The notes under the pieces are model-generated. The model was not told the DNA's origin and did no database searches. It was given only the letters and a program-made list of their open reading frames with translations. Position numbers and translations under genes: made by a program. 64,000 bases of DNA from the NCBI RefSeq assembly GCF_007747795.1, contig NZ_CP036275.1, positions 2,586,853-2,650,852 of the forward strand. The letters run 5' to 3'. How positions within the stretch are numbered: the first letter of the stretch is position 1; every line of letters starts with the position of its first letter. Source of the stretch: Maioricimonas rarisocia. GTDB lineage: Bacteria; Planctomycetota; Planctomycetia; Planctomycetales; Planctomycetaceae. Positions 50,154 to 60,083 of this stretch are shown here, piece after piece.

Positions 50154-50326
50154 GGCAGCCTCCGCCTGCCGGCCGCGATTGCCAATACGAACGCGAGCGG
50201 CCACGGCTTCAGCGTGGCGATCTTGACCCGCTTCGGACTTCCGGTACGCTGAAACTCTGCGTTGGAAGCGGTGCCGGACAGCAAACGCTGCTCTCGGACG
50301 CACCATCTACACAAAAGGGCCAACTC

Positions 50327-50713
50327 ATGAATGCTGCTGAACACAGGCTCCGGACGAGCATCGCTGAGGAGCTCGGGAAAGAACCGCTGCTCTACTATCA
50401 GGAGCGCAAGCTGCTCAAGGAAGACCGGCTCGAGGAGTTCATTGAGCTTGTGCTGCGTCGCAAACGTTTGCGGTACCGTCTGATCGGCATGCTGGCCGTC
50501 GGCTTCGTCTTTCTGGTGTTGCTGACCTCGATCATTCAGGGTGGTGCCGCGGACCCGGACAACAGTGCCGCGATGGCCAACTGGCTGGTAGCAGCCTTCG
50601 TCGTGGGTCTGGGGACGCTTCCGGACCTGCGCTCCGTTCACCGCCTCGAACTGCTGCAGTCGCTGTTGACGAAACTCGAGGCGGAATCCTCCCCGGCCGG
50701 GCAGGCAGCGTGA
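50327..50713 (+). CDS. small two-helix membrane protein
   Basis: This 128-residue protein has an ATG at 50327. A charged helical N-terminus (AAEHRLRTSIAEELGKEPLL, then RKLLKEDRLEEFIELVLRRK) precedes two membrane helices (LIGMLAVGFVFLVLLTSII and WLVAAFVVGLGTL) and a short coiled-coil-like tail. No family is recognised; long frames starting earlier are spurious. It is a single gene. Confidence 0.65.
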   Translation: MNAAEHRLRTSIAEELGKEPLLYYQERKLLKEDRLEEFIELVLRRKRLRYRLIGMLAVGFVFLVLLTSIIQGGAADPDNSAAMANWLVAAFVVGLGTLPDLRSVHRLELLQSLLTKLEAESSPAGQAA

Positions 50714-50768
50714 TGGGGTGATCGTTAGAGGTCGGTGCGCCACAACCTGAAAGCCCGAAAGCCACACC

Positions 50769-51818
50769 CTACCCCTCAACCGATGCCGTCTCCCGCTCGA
50801 AGATCCGCGAGCCGATTCGCAGCAGCGTCCACCCCTCGATGCGGGCGATCTGTGCGTCTTCGGCGAGCCGGCGGGCGTGCTCATCCGGCACGAACTGACG
50901 GAACAGCTTGTGCGACTGTTTCCAGCGACTCATCAGGGTGGCGAGTGTCCCCTGGGAACGGGTCAGACGCATCCAGACCTCCAGGGAAGATGGTGTGCCA
51001 CCCGGCAGATCGGGGGAGCGGCCTCCGTGGGGAACCAGTGCCGCCTGCACGTAACCATCACGTGTCGTCACGGCGATTTGCCAGCGGTCGGAATCCGGGT
51101 GCAGCCGGGCGAACGTCTCATCGAGCCGGTTCAGACGGTTCAGCTCGGAAGTGGCTTCTCCCACCAGTTCCCGAACGCGCAGTCGCACCTTGTCCTCGAT
51201 CTTACCGGCAGCAATCTTGTTGAACTCCGGAAGGGCCGTCCGCGCCTTCCGAGAGGCGATCAAACGGACCGCTCCACCCAGAGGAGTACCCGGCAGCGGT
51301 TCGACGTCGGCGATCTCCGTTTCGTGCGTCGCTTCGACCTCGATTGCTTCTTCAGGAACGAATTTGAATCCATCGAAGTGGACCCGGGTGCGGGCCCGAA
51401 AGGTGCCTGTGCCGTCGCCGAGTACGCGAACGGGTGATTGAACACTGACAAGATCGTTGTCGGTCGTGCCGTTCACTTCGATCAGGATCAGCGCATCGTC
51501 GTGACTGTCCGGTTCGGCGTGTGGCTCAATTCGGATGCTGACCTTGCCGACGGCATTGGCAGTTCCCGTAACGTGGAACGTTTCGGTTTCCTCGTCGATG
51601 GGGAACGTCTCGTGAATCTCGTCCGCCGTCAGTTGATCGATGACGGTCTCGGGAAACCGGACAACAACGCGCGTATCGCGGCCCAGGCGGTTCGTTTCCC
51701 GCGTGTCGACGATCATCCAGCTCAGCGCACCGAGCCCGAGAACGGCAATTCCCAAAGCAGCCCACCGCAGCGCAGCGCGTCTGCGATGCCCGCGCCGTTT
51801 TTCGCTCTGCAGCGTCAT
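50769..51818 (-). CDS. hypothetical membrane-anchored protein
   Basis: This 349-residue protein has a basic start (MTLQSEKRRGHRRRAALRW) followed by one membrane helix (AALGIAVLGLGALSWMIV), so most of it lies outside the cytoplasm. The region after it is beta-rich, with a long central part (DETETFHVTGTANAVGKVSI, then LILIEVNGTTDNDLV). No enzyme motif is seen. It converges with the small membrane protein at 50327. Confidence 0.6.
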   Translation of the reverse strand: MTLQSEKRRGHRRRAALRWAALGIAVLGLGALSWMIVDTRETNRLGRDTRVVVRFPETVIDQLTADEIHETFPIDEETETFHVTGTANAVGKVSIRIEPHAEPDSHDDALILIEVNGTTDNDLVSVQSPVRVLGDGTGTFRARTRVHFDGFKFVPEEAIEVEATHETEIADVEPLPGTPLGGAVRLIASRKARTALPEFNKIAAGKIEDKVRLRVRELVGEATSELNRLNRLDETFARLHPDSDRWQIAVTTRDGYVQAALVPHGGRSPDLPGGTPSSLEVWMRLTRSQGTLATLMSRWKQSHKLFRQFVPDEHARRLAEDAQIARIEGWTLLRIGSRIFERETASVEG

Positions 51819-52027
51819 TCCAGAACCTCATTTCAAACAATGGAGCAACAGTTAAACCCCAGTCTAACCGACCGGTGCCGATCAATCGCCGCGAATGCGG
51901 GAGATCGCCCCGGGCGGAACTGAGGAGATCTCCCCACACTCGAAAGCAGGAAGTCTCGTCGATCGTGGGACAAGTTCCGCGGTGCAGGAGACTTGCCGAG
52001 AGTCGAAGCGGGCGCCGGTGGGTGCCC

Positions 52028-53014
52028 TCACATCCACCAGGCCGCCATGCCGGCTGCTACGAGCACGGCGGCGGCTCCGACGGCTGTGACGAGTCCGCGG
52101 TGCGTCGTCACCCAAAGCTGCCAGCTCGAATCCGAAGCACGGTCGTCGAAGATGCCGCGTGCCCCGAAGTCGGCGTCGACCGGCTCGAACAGGTTGTAAG
52201 GACGGTTCTCCTGAACCGGCTCGTCCGTCTGCTGTCCTTCCAGGCCGTTCGCCGCCAGATACCGGTCTCCGAAACCGGGGAACAGCTTGTTCCCCCAGAT
52301 CGCCAGAACAGCTGACCGACCAACATGCACTTCTCGCCTGCGGTGCTTCGCAGCCCACACGATGCCGCGGGCGGCGACTTCCGGCTGGAAGATCGGCGGC
52401 ACCGGTTGCGGGTGCCGCGGCAGATGAGTCTTGCACCAGCTGAACTGCGGCGTATTCATTGCCGGCAGATGAACCATGCTCAGGCGAACCTTGCTTTTGT
52501 CGTGGATCAGTTCCGAGCGGATCGAATCGGTGAAACCCCGGACGGCGTGCTTGGCTCCACAGTACGGAGCCTGCAGCGGGATCGCGCGGTAAGCGAGGGC
52601 CGATCCGACCTGCACGATCGATCCCTTGTCGCGAGGAAGCATTCGCTTGAGCGCGGCCATCGTGCCGTAGACGGTCCCCAGATAGGTCACTTCCGTCGCC
52701 CGGCGGAATTCTTTCGGCGTGATCTCTTTGAACGGAGCGAAGACGGTCGTCATGGCGTTGTTGACCCAGACGTCGATCGGGCCGAGTTCCCGTTCGACCT
52801 CGTCGGCAGCCCGTTCGACGGCGTCCGGATCAGCGATGTCGACCGAGATCGGTAATGCCCGCACCCCCAGGGCCTCGATTTCACGGCGCGCGGCTTCGAG
52901 CCGCTGCTTTCCCCGTGCGAGCAACGCGATGTCGTACCCCTGTCGGGCGAACTCGACGGCAGTGGCTCGCCCGACGCCCGCCGAAGCTCCCGTGATGACA
53001 ACGACCTGACTCAT
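52028..53014 (-). CDS. short-chain dehydrogenase/reductase with C-terminal membrane helix
   Basis: This 328-residue protein has the cofactor-site TGASAGVGRATAVEFARQGY near residue 8, an NNAMT block at the usual NNAG place, and the catalytic Tyr/Lys in LQAPYCGAKHAVRGF. The C-terminus carries a membrane helix (LVTAVGAAAVLVAAGMAAWW), so it is probably membrane-attached. The gene overlaps the stop of the glycoside hydrolase gene upstream by 4 nt, forming a two-gene operon. This suggests a linked role in sugar metabolism or stress, but the substrate is unknown. Confidence 0.9.
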   Translation of the reverse strand: MSQVVVITGASAGVGRATAVEFARQGYDIALLARGKQRLEAARREIEALGVRALPISVDIADPDAVERAADEVERELGPIDVWVNNAMTTVFAPFKEITPKEFRRATEVTYLGTVYGTMAALKRMLPRDKGSIVQVGSALAYRAIPLQAPYCGAKHAVRGFTDSIRSELIHDKSKVRLSMVHLPAMNTPQFSWCKTHLPRHPQPVPPIFQPEVAARGIVWAAKHRRREVHVGRSAVLAIWGNKLFPGFGDRYLAANGLEGQQTDEPVQENRPYNLFEPVDADFGARGIFDDRASDSSWQLWVTTHRGLVTAVGAAAVLVAAGMAAWWM

Positions 53015-54828
53015 GTTGTTGACCTTCCTGTCCTGTCGGCTTCAGCGATCGCAAGTGCCGCCCGGATCAATCCGAGGTGGGCGAACCCCTGCGGGAAGTT
53101 GCCCAGAAGCTGGCCGCTTTCGGCGTCAATCTGTTCAGAGAGCAGCCCCAGATCATTCGCATGGCCGCAGATCCTGTCGAAGATCCGGCAGGCGTCCTCC
53201 AGTTCTCCGAGCCGGGCCAGATTCATGACCAGCCAGTAACTGCAGAGCGTAAACGTCGCGTCCCGTCCCGGGAGTCCGTCATCCATCCCGTACCGGTATA
53301 CCAGTCCGTCGCGGGACAGTTCTTCGCGAACCCGTTCCACGGTCGAACGGATGCGGTCATCATCCGGCGGCAGGATGCCGGAAAGTCCGACCGGCAGCAC
53401 GCTGGCGTCGATGTGCCGGTTCTCGAACGTCTGGGTGAAAGTCTGTTCCTGCGGATCGTACCCACGCTCGAGAATCGCATCGCGGACCGCGTCACGCTGG
53501 CGCTTCCACTCATCGACGTTGCCGTCCAGACCGGCGTCTTCGGCAAACCGGATCGCCCGATCGAGGCCGACCCAGCAGTAGAGCTTCGTGTAGACGTAGT
53601 GCTGAGGTTCTCCCCGCATCTCCCACGGGCCGCGGTCTTTCGTCTGCCAGTGAGCCGCCGCCTGGTCGGCGAGCCTTGTGAGCAGCTCCCAGAGTTCGGG
53701 GTCGATTCTCCGGGGCATTCGCTCGAAGCAGAGGATCACGGCGTCGAGGACCTGCCCGTAAACGTCGACCTGCGTCTGCTCCACCGCCGCATTTCCCACG
53801 CGGACCGGCTGCGACTGGCGATAACCCTCCAGATGCGGAAGCGCACGTTCTGTCGGGGCTGACGTGCCGTCGACACGGTAGACGACGCGCAGATGACCGT
53901 CCTCGACATGGCCGAGTTCCTGCAGCCAGTCGATGAACTGCATTGATTCCTGATGGAAACCGAGCAGCTGGAGCGCATCCAGTACCAGCCCGCTGTCCCG
54001 CAGCCAGGTGAACCGGTAGTCCCAGTTCCGCTCGCCACCGATCTCGTCCGGAAGGGACGTGGTGGGGGCGGCAACCAGACCTCCGGTCGGCTGAAAGACC
54101 AGCAGCTTCAGCACCAGGGCACTGCGGATCACCAGGCCGCGATACGGACCCTCGTACCGGCACTGCCCGATCCAGTCCTTCCAGTACGAGAGCGTATGTT
54201 CGAGTTCCTGCTGCGCGTCTTCGGGCGTGACGTCCAGAAAGCCTTCCGCATCGGCCGTAGGGCCATGAGTCACGACAAACCACAGCCGGTCTCCCGCAGT
54301 CACTCGCTGCTGTCCGAGCAGTGCACGCCCCTCCTCCTGCAGCGCGACCGGCGTCACCAGGCTGAGGGCTTCGTCTTCGCCGTACGCGATCGCTCCTCCG
54401 GATCGAGCCTCGTAGCGAGCCCGGGTGCGGGCATAATCAAAGGTCGGAAAGAACTCACATTCCAGTTCGACCGATCCCTCGAGACCTTCCACCAGGCGCA
54501 GAATCCGATGAGGGTACTGCCGCGAAGCATCGTCATCGCGCGGGGCCGGCATCAGATCCGTGACGCGGATGGCTCCGTCGTCGGTCGTGAACGTCGTTGC
54601 CAGAACGTTCGTCGGCCCCACGTACTCGCGCGACGCTCTGAAACCGCAGGATGGCGCAAGCCGGAAGTAGCCCCCCTGATTGGCGTCGAGGATGCGGCAG
54701 AAGATGGCCGGGCTGTCAAACCGGGGCCAGCAGCACCAGTCGATCGAGCCGTTGCGGCGAACCAGAGCGGCACTCTGCCCGTTGCCAATCAGTCCGTAGT
54801 CCGAGATGGGCGGGTACTGGTGTTCCAT
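53011..54828 (-). CDS. GH15-family glucoamylase/trehalase-like enzyme
   Basis: This 605-residue protein is a GH15-type glucoside hydrolase. The N-terminal beta-sandwich contains ISDYGLIGNGQSAALVRRNG and IDWCCWPRFDSPAIF. The (alpha/alpha)6 catalytic barrel has the hallmark GGERNWDYRFTWLRDSGLVL, a later WEMRGEPQHYVYTKLYCWVG block and a C-terminal TLCSYWLVMNLARLG. No signal peptide is present, so it acts in the cytoplasm, as bacterial trehalases and glucodextranases of this family do. Hydrolysis of trehalose or an alpha-1,4/1,6-glucan is the likely reaction. It overlaps the SDR gene by 4 nt. Confidence 0.92.
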   Translation of the reverse strand: MEHQYPPISDYGLIGNGQSAALVRRNGSIDWCCWPRFDSPAIFCRILDANQGGYFRLAPSCGFRASREYVGPTNVLATTFTTDDGAIRVTDLMPAPRDDDASRQYPHRILRLVEGLEGSVELECEFFPTFDYARTRARYEARSGGAIAYGEDEALSLVTPVALQEEGRALLGQQRVTAGDRLWFVVTHGPTADAEGFLDVTPEDAQQELEHTLSYWKDWIGQCRYEGPYRGLVIRSALVLKLLVFQPTGGLVAAPTTSLPDEIGGERNWDYRFTWLRDSGLVLDALQLLGFHQESMQFIDWLQELGHVEDGHLRVVYRVDGTSAPTERALPHLEGYRQSQPVRVGNAAVEQTQVDVYGQVLDAVILCFERMPRRIDPELWELLTRLADQAAAHWQTKDRGPWEMRGEPQHYVYTKLYCWVGLDRAIRFAEDAGLDGNVDEWKRQRDAVRDAILERGYDPQEQTFTQTFENRHIDASVLPVGLSGILPPDDDRIRSTVERVREELSRDGLVYRYGMDDGLPGRDATFTLCSYWLVMNLARLGELEDACRIFDRICGHANDLGLLSEQIDAESGQLLGNFPQGFAHLGLIRAALAIAEADRTGRSTT

Positions 54829-55051
54829 ACCGCATGTATGTGCTCTGGAGGACGCCCGACAGGAACTCGCGAGCGGCGCGCAGCAGCTCTAAGGCCGGCG
54901 CGCGAACGCCGTGCGACTTGCAGGTCCCGGTTGCAAACGCCATGCCTGCCGCGGGAGGCGGCGGTGCAGCATCCCCACAGGGAGGAGATTGCTTGCAGAG
55001 CCGTCAGCCTGCGGGGTGAAGACGCGACCGCTTTGGCCGACCGTCTGAATC

Positions 55052-56314
55052 TCACGGCTGCAGCAGCAGGTCCGGCTGCGGAGCGTGCGGGTAATCGACC
55101 GGCTCGTAGGCGATCTGGAGTTCCGGCGTGTCGAGCTTGCGGCCCCCCTCGTGCCGGGAGGTCAGCGCCCGGTCCAGAATCCCGGCCGTGAGCATCGTCC
55201 GCTCGACCCGGTATGTCGGCCGACCGGTGTGCATCATCCGCTCGATTGCCTTGAGCAGATAGGCGAAGTGCGGATACCGCGGCTCAGGCCGTTCGGCAAA
55301 GTGACAGGCACGCGGTTCTGATTCGTTACTGAGCTTCACGGCGACCGCCGATCGGTTGACCGTCTGCAGCATGAACAGCGCACCGGTGAAGCCGTCGACG
55401 TACTCGAACAGAAACAGGGCCGAGCGGGGATCATCCCGCGGATCGACCTTCCCCCGGTGCGGCGTGGCCGCCAGGGCCGCCTCAAACAGCTCGCCCGAGA
55501 CGGTGCCGTCGTCGAGAACCCGCCACACATCGGGCCCTTCATGAAACTGGACCGACTTCACCCCCTGCTCTGCCCCGCGGCGGCGTTCGACGAACGCCTG
55601 GTAACATTCCAGCGCGTGGAAGCCGTACACATCCAGACCGCTGTAGCCGATGCCGACCGCTCCTTCGAGTTCACTTCCCATCGGAATCGACAGGTCCGGT
55701 TCGCGAAAGCTGACCGGCAGGGACGAGCCGGCCATGAAGGGGACCTTCATCTCGCGTGCCCGGTCGTACATCCACTTCGCATCGTCCCACTGCGGACCGG
55801 GATGCTTGTCGTGAAAGACCGGCACGACCCGGCCGTACTTCGCGAAGGTGTCGGTTGTCTCTGCGAAGAACCGGCGGCGGGGATACAGGTGCTGTTCCTT
55901 CTCGTTCCACGGATAGTTCCCGTGCTCGCCGATCAGAATCACGCCGTCGACCGGGATGCCATCGCTGCCGACGGTGATCGCCTGTTCGATCGACTCGAAC
56001 ATCGGCACACCGTGCTTTGCCGACATGTCGCGGGCCATGTCCCCTTTGGGGAACTGCTCGACATACATCGAGGCGAGCGAGAGAGCCGGCCCCGGTCCGC
56101 CGTCATGCTTCCACCCTTCGAGGATCTTGGTGAGCAGGACGTCGGCATGAGAGTTGTGGTGGTAGACGGTGACGATCGCCGCAATGGACTTCTTTGCCGG
56201 GCTTTCTGCCGGTGCAGCAGCAAACGCGGAGGAACGCGGCCCACCGAGACTGAGGCCACCCAGAGAGCCGGCCAGTGTCTTCAGGTAATCACGTCGTCGG
56301 AGAGTGGGCATCAT
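55052..56314 (-). CDS. Tat-exported planctomycete hypothetical protein
   Basis: This 420-residue protein has a Tat leader (MPTLRRRDYLKTLAGSLGGL). The mature part begins with AAIVTVYHHNSHADVLLTKI and contains GVILIGEHGNYPWNEKEQHL (a strand with a possible metal or nucleotide loop), VFHDKHPGPQWDDAKWMYDR, MAGSSLPVSFR and FHALECYQAFVERRRGAE. These recur in secreted planctomycete proteins of unknown function. The start is at 56314 or 56311. It follows the DUF1501 gene by 35 bp on the same strand, so co-transcription is likely. Confidence 0.75.
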   Translation of the reverse strand: MMPTLRRRDYLKTLAGSLGGLSLGGPRSSAFAAAPAESPAKKSIAAIVTVYHHNSHADVLLTKILEGWKHDGGPGPALSLASMYVEQFPKGDMARDMSAKHGVPMFESIEQAITVGSDGIPVDGVILIGEHGNYPWNEKEQHLYPRRRFFAETTDTFAKYGRVVPVFHDKHPGPQWDDAKWMYDRAREMKVPFMAGSSLPVSFREPDLSIPMGSELEGAVGIGYSGLDVYGFHALECYQAFVERRRGAEQGVKSVQFHEGPDVWRVLDDGTVSGELFEAALAATPHRGKVDPRDDPRSALFLFEYVDGFTGALFMLQTVNRSAVAVKLSNESEPRACHFAERPEPRYPHFAYLLKAIERMMHTGRPTYRVERTMLTAGILDRALTSRHEGGRKLDTPELQIAYEPVDYPHAPQPDLLLQP

Positions 56315-56349
56315 TGCAGACTTTCGACGTTGTGGCAGAGGCGGACCGA

Positions 56350-57717
56350 CTACCCGAACAGCGGCAGGAGCGGGCGGCCGTCGGAGATCGGCAGCGGACG
56401 TTGAAGCTGATCGTGGATCAGCGTCTCCGGCGGGAAACCGAGCGAGTGGAACACCGTCGCCGTGATGTCGCCCGGCGTCGACGGATCGAGATCCGGATAG
56501 GCACCCGTCGCATCCGAGCTGCCATAGTCGACACCGCCACGAATGCCGCCACCCGCCATCAGCACCGTCCCACAGGCGGGCCAGTGATCCCGGCCGGCAT
56601 CCTTGTTGATCTTCGGCGTCCGCCCGAAGTCGCCGGTCCAGTAGACGAGCGTTTCGTCCAGCAGCCCCCGTTCTTCGAGATCGGTCAGCAGCGAAGAAAG
56701 GGCGTCGTCGGTCTGCGGCAGCCGGCTGTCCTTCAGCGTGCTGAAGTTGTTCTTGTGCGTGTCCCAGCCGCTGATCGCCCGCGAATAGTAGACCGTCACG
56801 AATCGCACCCCAGCCTCGACCAGCCGCCGGGCCAGCAGTACGCTCTGCCCGTACTGATTCCGTCCGTACCGGTTCCGCGTTTCGTCCGTTTCATCGTCGA
56901 TGGCGAACGCCTTGCGGGTTGCTTCCGACGTCAGCAGATCGACGGCACGTGCCTGGTATTCACTCATCCCCTGCACAATTGCGGAGGTCTCGGCCAGCTG
57001 GCTCAGTGCCGTCAGCTGACTGAGCGTCTTCTGGCGATCCTCCAGCCGGTCAACGCTGATCGACTCCGGCAGCGTCAGTTCGTCGACGTTGAAGTCTTTC
57101 GAGTTCGGATCCTTCAGCACCCACAGCGGATCGTACTTCCGGCCGAGAAATCCGGCGAATTCGCCCGGCGTGCGGAACGGTCCGTCGGCGATCATCGTGG
57201 GAAGGGCGACCGACGTCGGCACATCGCGGACTTCGTGGTCCAGATAGTCCACGATCGAGCCGGGATGCGGAAAGTCATTCGCTGACGCATTGAGCGTAAC
57301 GATGTTGATCAGCGACTCACGGCCGGTCAGCGAAACATACGCCCCCGGATTGTGGCTCGAACTCTTGTGGTGCACGCTCCGCACCAGCGCGTACCGGTCG
57401 GACATGCCGGCCAGCTTGGGCAGGTGCTCGCAGATCGGCCTTCCGGGAACGTTGGATTCAATGGTGCCGAATTCGCCGCGGATTCCGTCCGGAGCGTCCG
57501 GCTTCGGGTCGAACGTGTCGAGGTGACTCGCCCCGCCGAACTGGAACAGCAGGATGACGCTCTTCGCTTTGGCGGCGTTACTGGCTTCCTCCTGCGCCTG
57601 CAGCAATCGCGAGAGGGGGAAGCCCAGCGAGCCAAGCCCGCCGACCTGCAGTGCTGCCCGGCGGGAGCACCGCGTCCGCAGAAAATCCTGACAACCGCCC
57701 GCCCGTCCCTTTGCCAT
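56350..57717 (-). CDS. DUF1501 Tat-exported protein (divergent from DUF1549 gene)
   Basis: This 455-residue protein has a Tat-like leader with CSRRAALQVGGLGSLGFPLS. DUF1501 blocks are VILLFQFGGASHLDTFDPKP, LVRSVHHKSSSHNPGAYVSL, VLLARRLVEAGVRFVTVYYS and YWTGDFGRTPKINKDAGRD followed by HWPACGTVLMAGGGI. It lies 111 bp from, and divergent to, the DUF1549/DUF1553 gene at 57829, unlike the usual tandem. The next gene downstream is the exported protein at 55052-56314. Confidence 0.92.
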   Translation of the reverse strand: MAKGRAGGCQDFLRTRCSRRAALQVGGLGSLGFPLSRLLQAQEEASNAAKAKSVILLFQFGGASHLDTFDPKPDAPDGIRGEFGTIESNVPGRPICEHLPKLAGMSDRYALVRSVHHKSSSHNPGAYVSLTGRESLINIVTLNASANDFPHPGSIVDYLDHEVRDVPTSVALPTMIADGPFRTPGEFAGFLGRKYDPLWVLKDPNSKDFNVDELTLPESISVDRLEDRQKTLSQLTALSQLAETSAIVQGMSEYQARAVDLLTSEATRKAFAIDDETDETRNRYGRNQYGQSVLLARRLVEAGVRFVTVYYSRAISGWDTHKNNFSTLKDSRLPQTDDALSSLLTDLEERGLLDETLVYWTGDFGRTPKINKDAGRDHWPACGTVLMAGGGIRGGVDYGSSDATGAYPDLDPSTPGDITATVFHSLGFPPETLIHDQLQRPLPISDGRPLLPLFG

Positions 57718-57828
57718 CGTTCGTCCCTCGTTGAGGCCGCCATTTCATATCAACGGCCGATTATATATCCTGAGCGGAACGGCGGAAGCCCGGGACGCTC
57801 GACCGGGCCCCAGAACACGGAGATTCCC

Positions 57829-60024
57829 ATGCGGTTGCCCGCAATAACGTTCGCCATCCTGCTGGTGGCCTGCACGACGATCGCCTCGGCAGATGAAAAC
57901 CCGGTCAGTTTCCGTTTTGACGTGCTTCCGGCACTGACACGCGCGGGATGTAACGCGGGAACCTGTCACGGCACACCGACCGGCAAGAACGGATTCCACC
58001 TCAGCCTGCGGGGATTCGATGCGGCTCACGACTGGACGGCCCTCACTCGCGAAGTGAACGGCCGTCGCATCAACCGGCAACGCCCTCAGCAGAGTCTGAT
58101 TCTGCTCAAGGCAACGGCTGCGGTTCCGCATGAAGGAGGTCGCCGGTTGCAGAAGGACGGCCGGCTGTACCGGCTGATCGAGCGCTGGCTCCGCGAGGGA
58201 GCCACTGATGACTCCGATCAGGAAATCTCACTCGCCGCCATCGAGATGACGCCCCGCGCCGGCACGATCAATCACGACGCCGAACCGCCTCGCCTGCTGG
58301 TGACGGCGAAGTTCTCCGACGGCAGTCGCCGCGATGTGACGCATCTGGCCCGCTTTTCCAGCACCGACGAAGAGATCGCCACGATCGCGGAGGACGGTTC
58401 GCTCGAACGCCACGGTCCGGGCGAGGTCACTCTGGCTGCCGAGTACGCCGGTCAGTTTGCGTCGTCGACGTTCATCCTCCGCCGGGGTGATGTCGAAGTG
58501 ACATGGGACCGTCCACAGGCCGGCAACTTCATCGACGACCAGGTCTTCGCGAAGCTCGAGCAGCTGCAGATCGAGCCGTCGGAGTTGAGCAGCGACGAAG
58601 AGTTCCTCCGCCGCATCTGCCTCGACCTGCATGGCCGGCTTCCCACACCGGACGAGATCCGCTCGTTCGTCGGCGACGACACGCCCGACAAACGCAGCCG
58701 GCTCATCGACACCTTGATCGACTCTCCGCAGTTTGCCGACTGGTGGGCCATGAAATGGACCGACCGACTGGGCTGCAACCAGCGGTTCGTCGGCAAGTGG
58801 GGAGCGCAGAAGTATCACCAGTGGATTCGCCACGCGATGGCGACCAACGTCCCCGAAGATGCATTCTTCCGTCAGTTGCTCACCGGCTCTGGCGGGAATT
58901 ATTCCTCTCCCCCGGCCAGCTTCTGGCGACGGCTTCGCGTGGGGGGCATCGGCGACAACATCGATCCGCTGATGGCGACCGAGGAGATCTCGCAGCTCGT
59001 TCTGGGCGTACGCATCCAGTGTGCCCGCTGCCACAACCATCCCGGCGAACGCTGGACGCAGGACGACTTCTACGGGCTGGCGGCCTTCTTTGCCCGCGTG
59101 AAGTTCAAGAAAGGGCCGTACTACAACCACAACTACGACAAGGAAGACACGGTCTTTCCGATCGCGACCGGAGACGTCACGCATCCACGCACGGGACAGA
59201 TCGCGCCGCCGCGTCTGCTCGACGGTCACCTGCCGGTCATTGCGGACGACGAGGATCGCCGCGTCACGTTCGCTGAATGGGCGACCGCGCCTGAGAATCC
59301 CTGGTTTGCCCGGGCCGCGGTGAACCGGATCTGGTTCCATCTCTTCGGGCAGGGCATTGTCGATCCGGTGGATGACTTTCGCAGTTCGAATCCCCCCACT
59401 CATCCCGAGTTGCTCGATTCACTGGCGGACGAATTCATCCGCAGCGGTTTCGACCGGAAAGAACTGATCCGGCTGGTGACGAATTCCCGCGTCTATCAGC
59501 TCAGTTCGAAACCGACGCCCACCAATGCCGACGACGACCGCTACTTCTCGCACCGCGCCGTCCGGCTGCTGCATGCGGAACAGTTGCTCGACGCAGTTGC
59601 CACCGTCACCGGCGTGGAGGAGAGATTTCCCGGGATGCCTCCCGGCACTCGTGCCGTAGCACTGCCGGACGGGGAGTACAAACATCCCTTCCTGGAAGCA
59701 TTCGGACGACCGGCCCGCGCGTCGGCCTGCGAGTGCGAGCGGGACAGCGGGCTGAACTTCTCACAGGCCCTGCATCTGGTGGGTGGCCGCGTTGTTCAAG
59801 ACAAGATTCATTCTGAGAGCGGCCGGGCCGCAGCGCTCGCCGGCTCGGACCGTTCTGCCGACGAACTGGCGGAAGAACTGGTCCTGCTCACCTTCAGCCG
59901 CTTCCCCACCGATGAGGAACAGGAACTGCTTCGCACCTTGCTGACATCCGAAGATCGCCGACGAGCCGTCGAGGACGTCCTGTGGACACTCATCAACCAT
60001 CGGGAGTTTCTGTTCCAGCATTGA
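57829..60024 (+). CDS. secreted DUF1549/DUF1553 protein with CX4CH and CxxCH motifs
   Basis: This 731-residue protein starts at MRLPAITFAILLVACTTIAS (ATG 57829), a signal peptide. LTRAGCNAGTCHGTPTGKNG carries the CX4CH spacing also seen in the paralogue at 45444. An Ig-like segment (LLVTAKFSDGSRRDVTHLAR) follows. DUF1549 has LHGRLPTPDEIRSFVGDDTP and CARCHNHPGERWTQDDFY (CxxCH). DUF1553 ends the protein (ARAAVNRIWFHLFGQGIVDP, LLDSLADEFIRSGFDRKELI). Haem attachment at the CxxCH site is likely. It shares a 111-bp promoter region with the divergent DUF1501 gene. Confidence 0.9.
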   Translation: MRLPAITFAILLVACTTIASADENPVSFRFDVLPALTRAGCNAGTCHGTPTGKNGFHLSLRGFDAAHDWTALTREVNGRRINRQRPQQSLILLKATAAVPHEGGRRLQKDGRLYRLIERWLREGATDDSDQEISLAAIEMTPRAGTINHDAEPPRLLVTAKFSDGSRRDVTHLARFSSTDEEIATIAEDGSLERHGPGEVTLAAEYAGQFASSTFILRRGDVEVTWDRPQAGNFIDDQVFAKLEQLQIEPSELSSDEEFLRRICLDLHGRLPTPDEIRSFVGDDTPDKRSRLIDTLIDSPQFADWWAMKWTDRLGCNQRFVGKWGAQKYHQWIRHAMATNVPEDAFFRQLLTGSGGNYSSPPASFWRRLRVGGIGDNIDPLMATEEISQLVLGVRIQCARCHNHPGERWTQDDFYGLAAFFARVKFKKGPYYNHNYDKEDTVFPIATGDVTHPRTGQIAPPRLLDGHLPVIADDEDRRVTFAEWATAPENPWFARAAVNRIWFHLFGQGIVDPVDDFRSSNPPTHPELLDSLADEFIRSGFDRKELIRLVTNSRVYQLSSKPTPTNADDDRYFSHRAVRLLHAEQLLDAVATVTGVEERFPGMPPGTRAVALPDGEYKHPFLEAFGRPARASACECERDSGLNFSQALHLVGGRVVQDKIHSESGRAAALAGSDRSADELAEELVLLTFSRFPTDEEQELLRTLLTSEDRRRAVEDVLWTLINHREFLFQH

Positions 60025-60083
60025 GGCCGCGCGGCGGGACACACAGGCCGGCAATGAGGTGAAACTTATCCCCTCTCGACGAT

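Noticed and set aside
48852..50306. 484-codon minus-strand frame
   Set aside because: It is antisense to the WD40 gene, and its low-complexity Arg/Pro-rich sequence is typical of a shadow frame.
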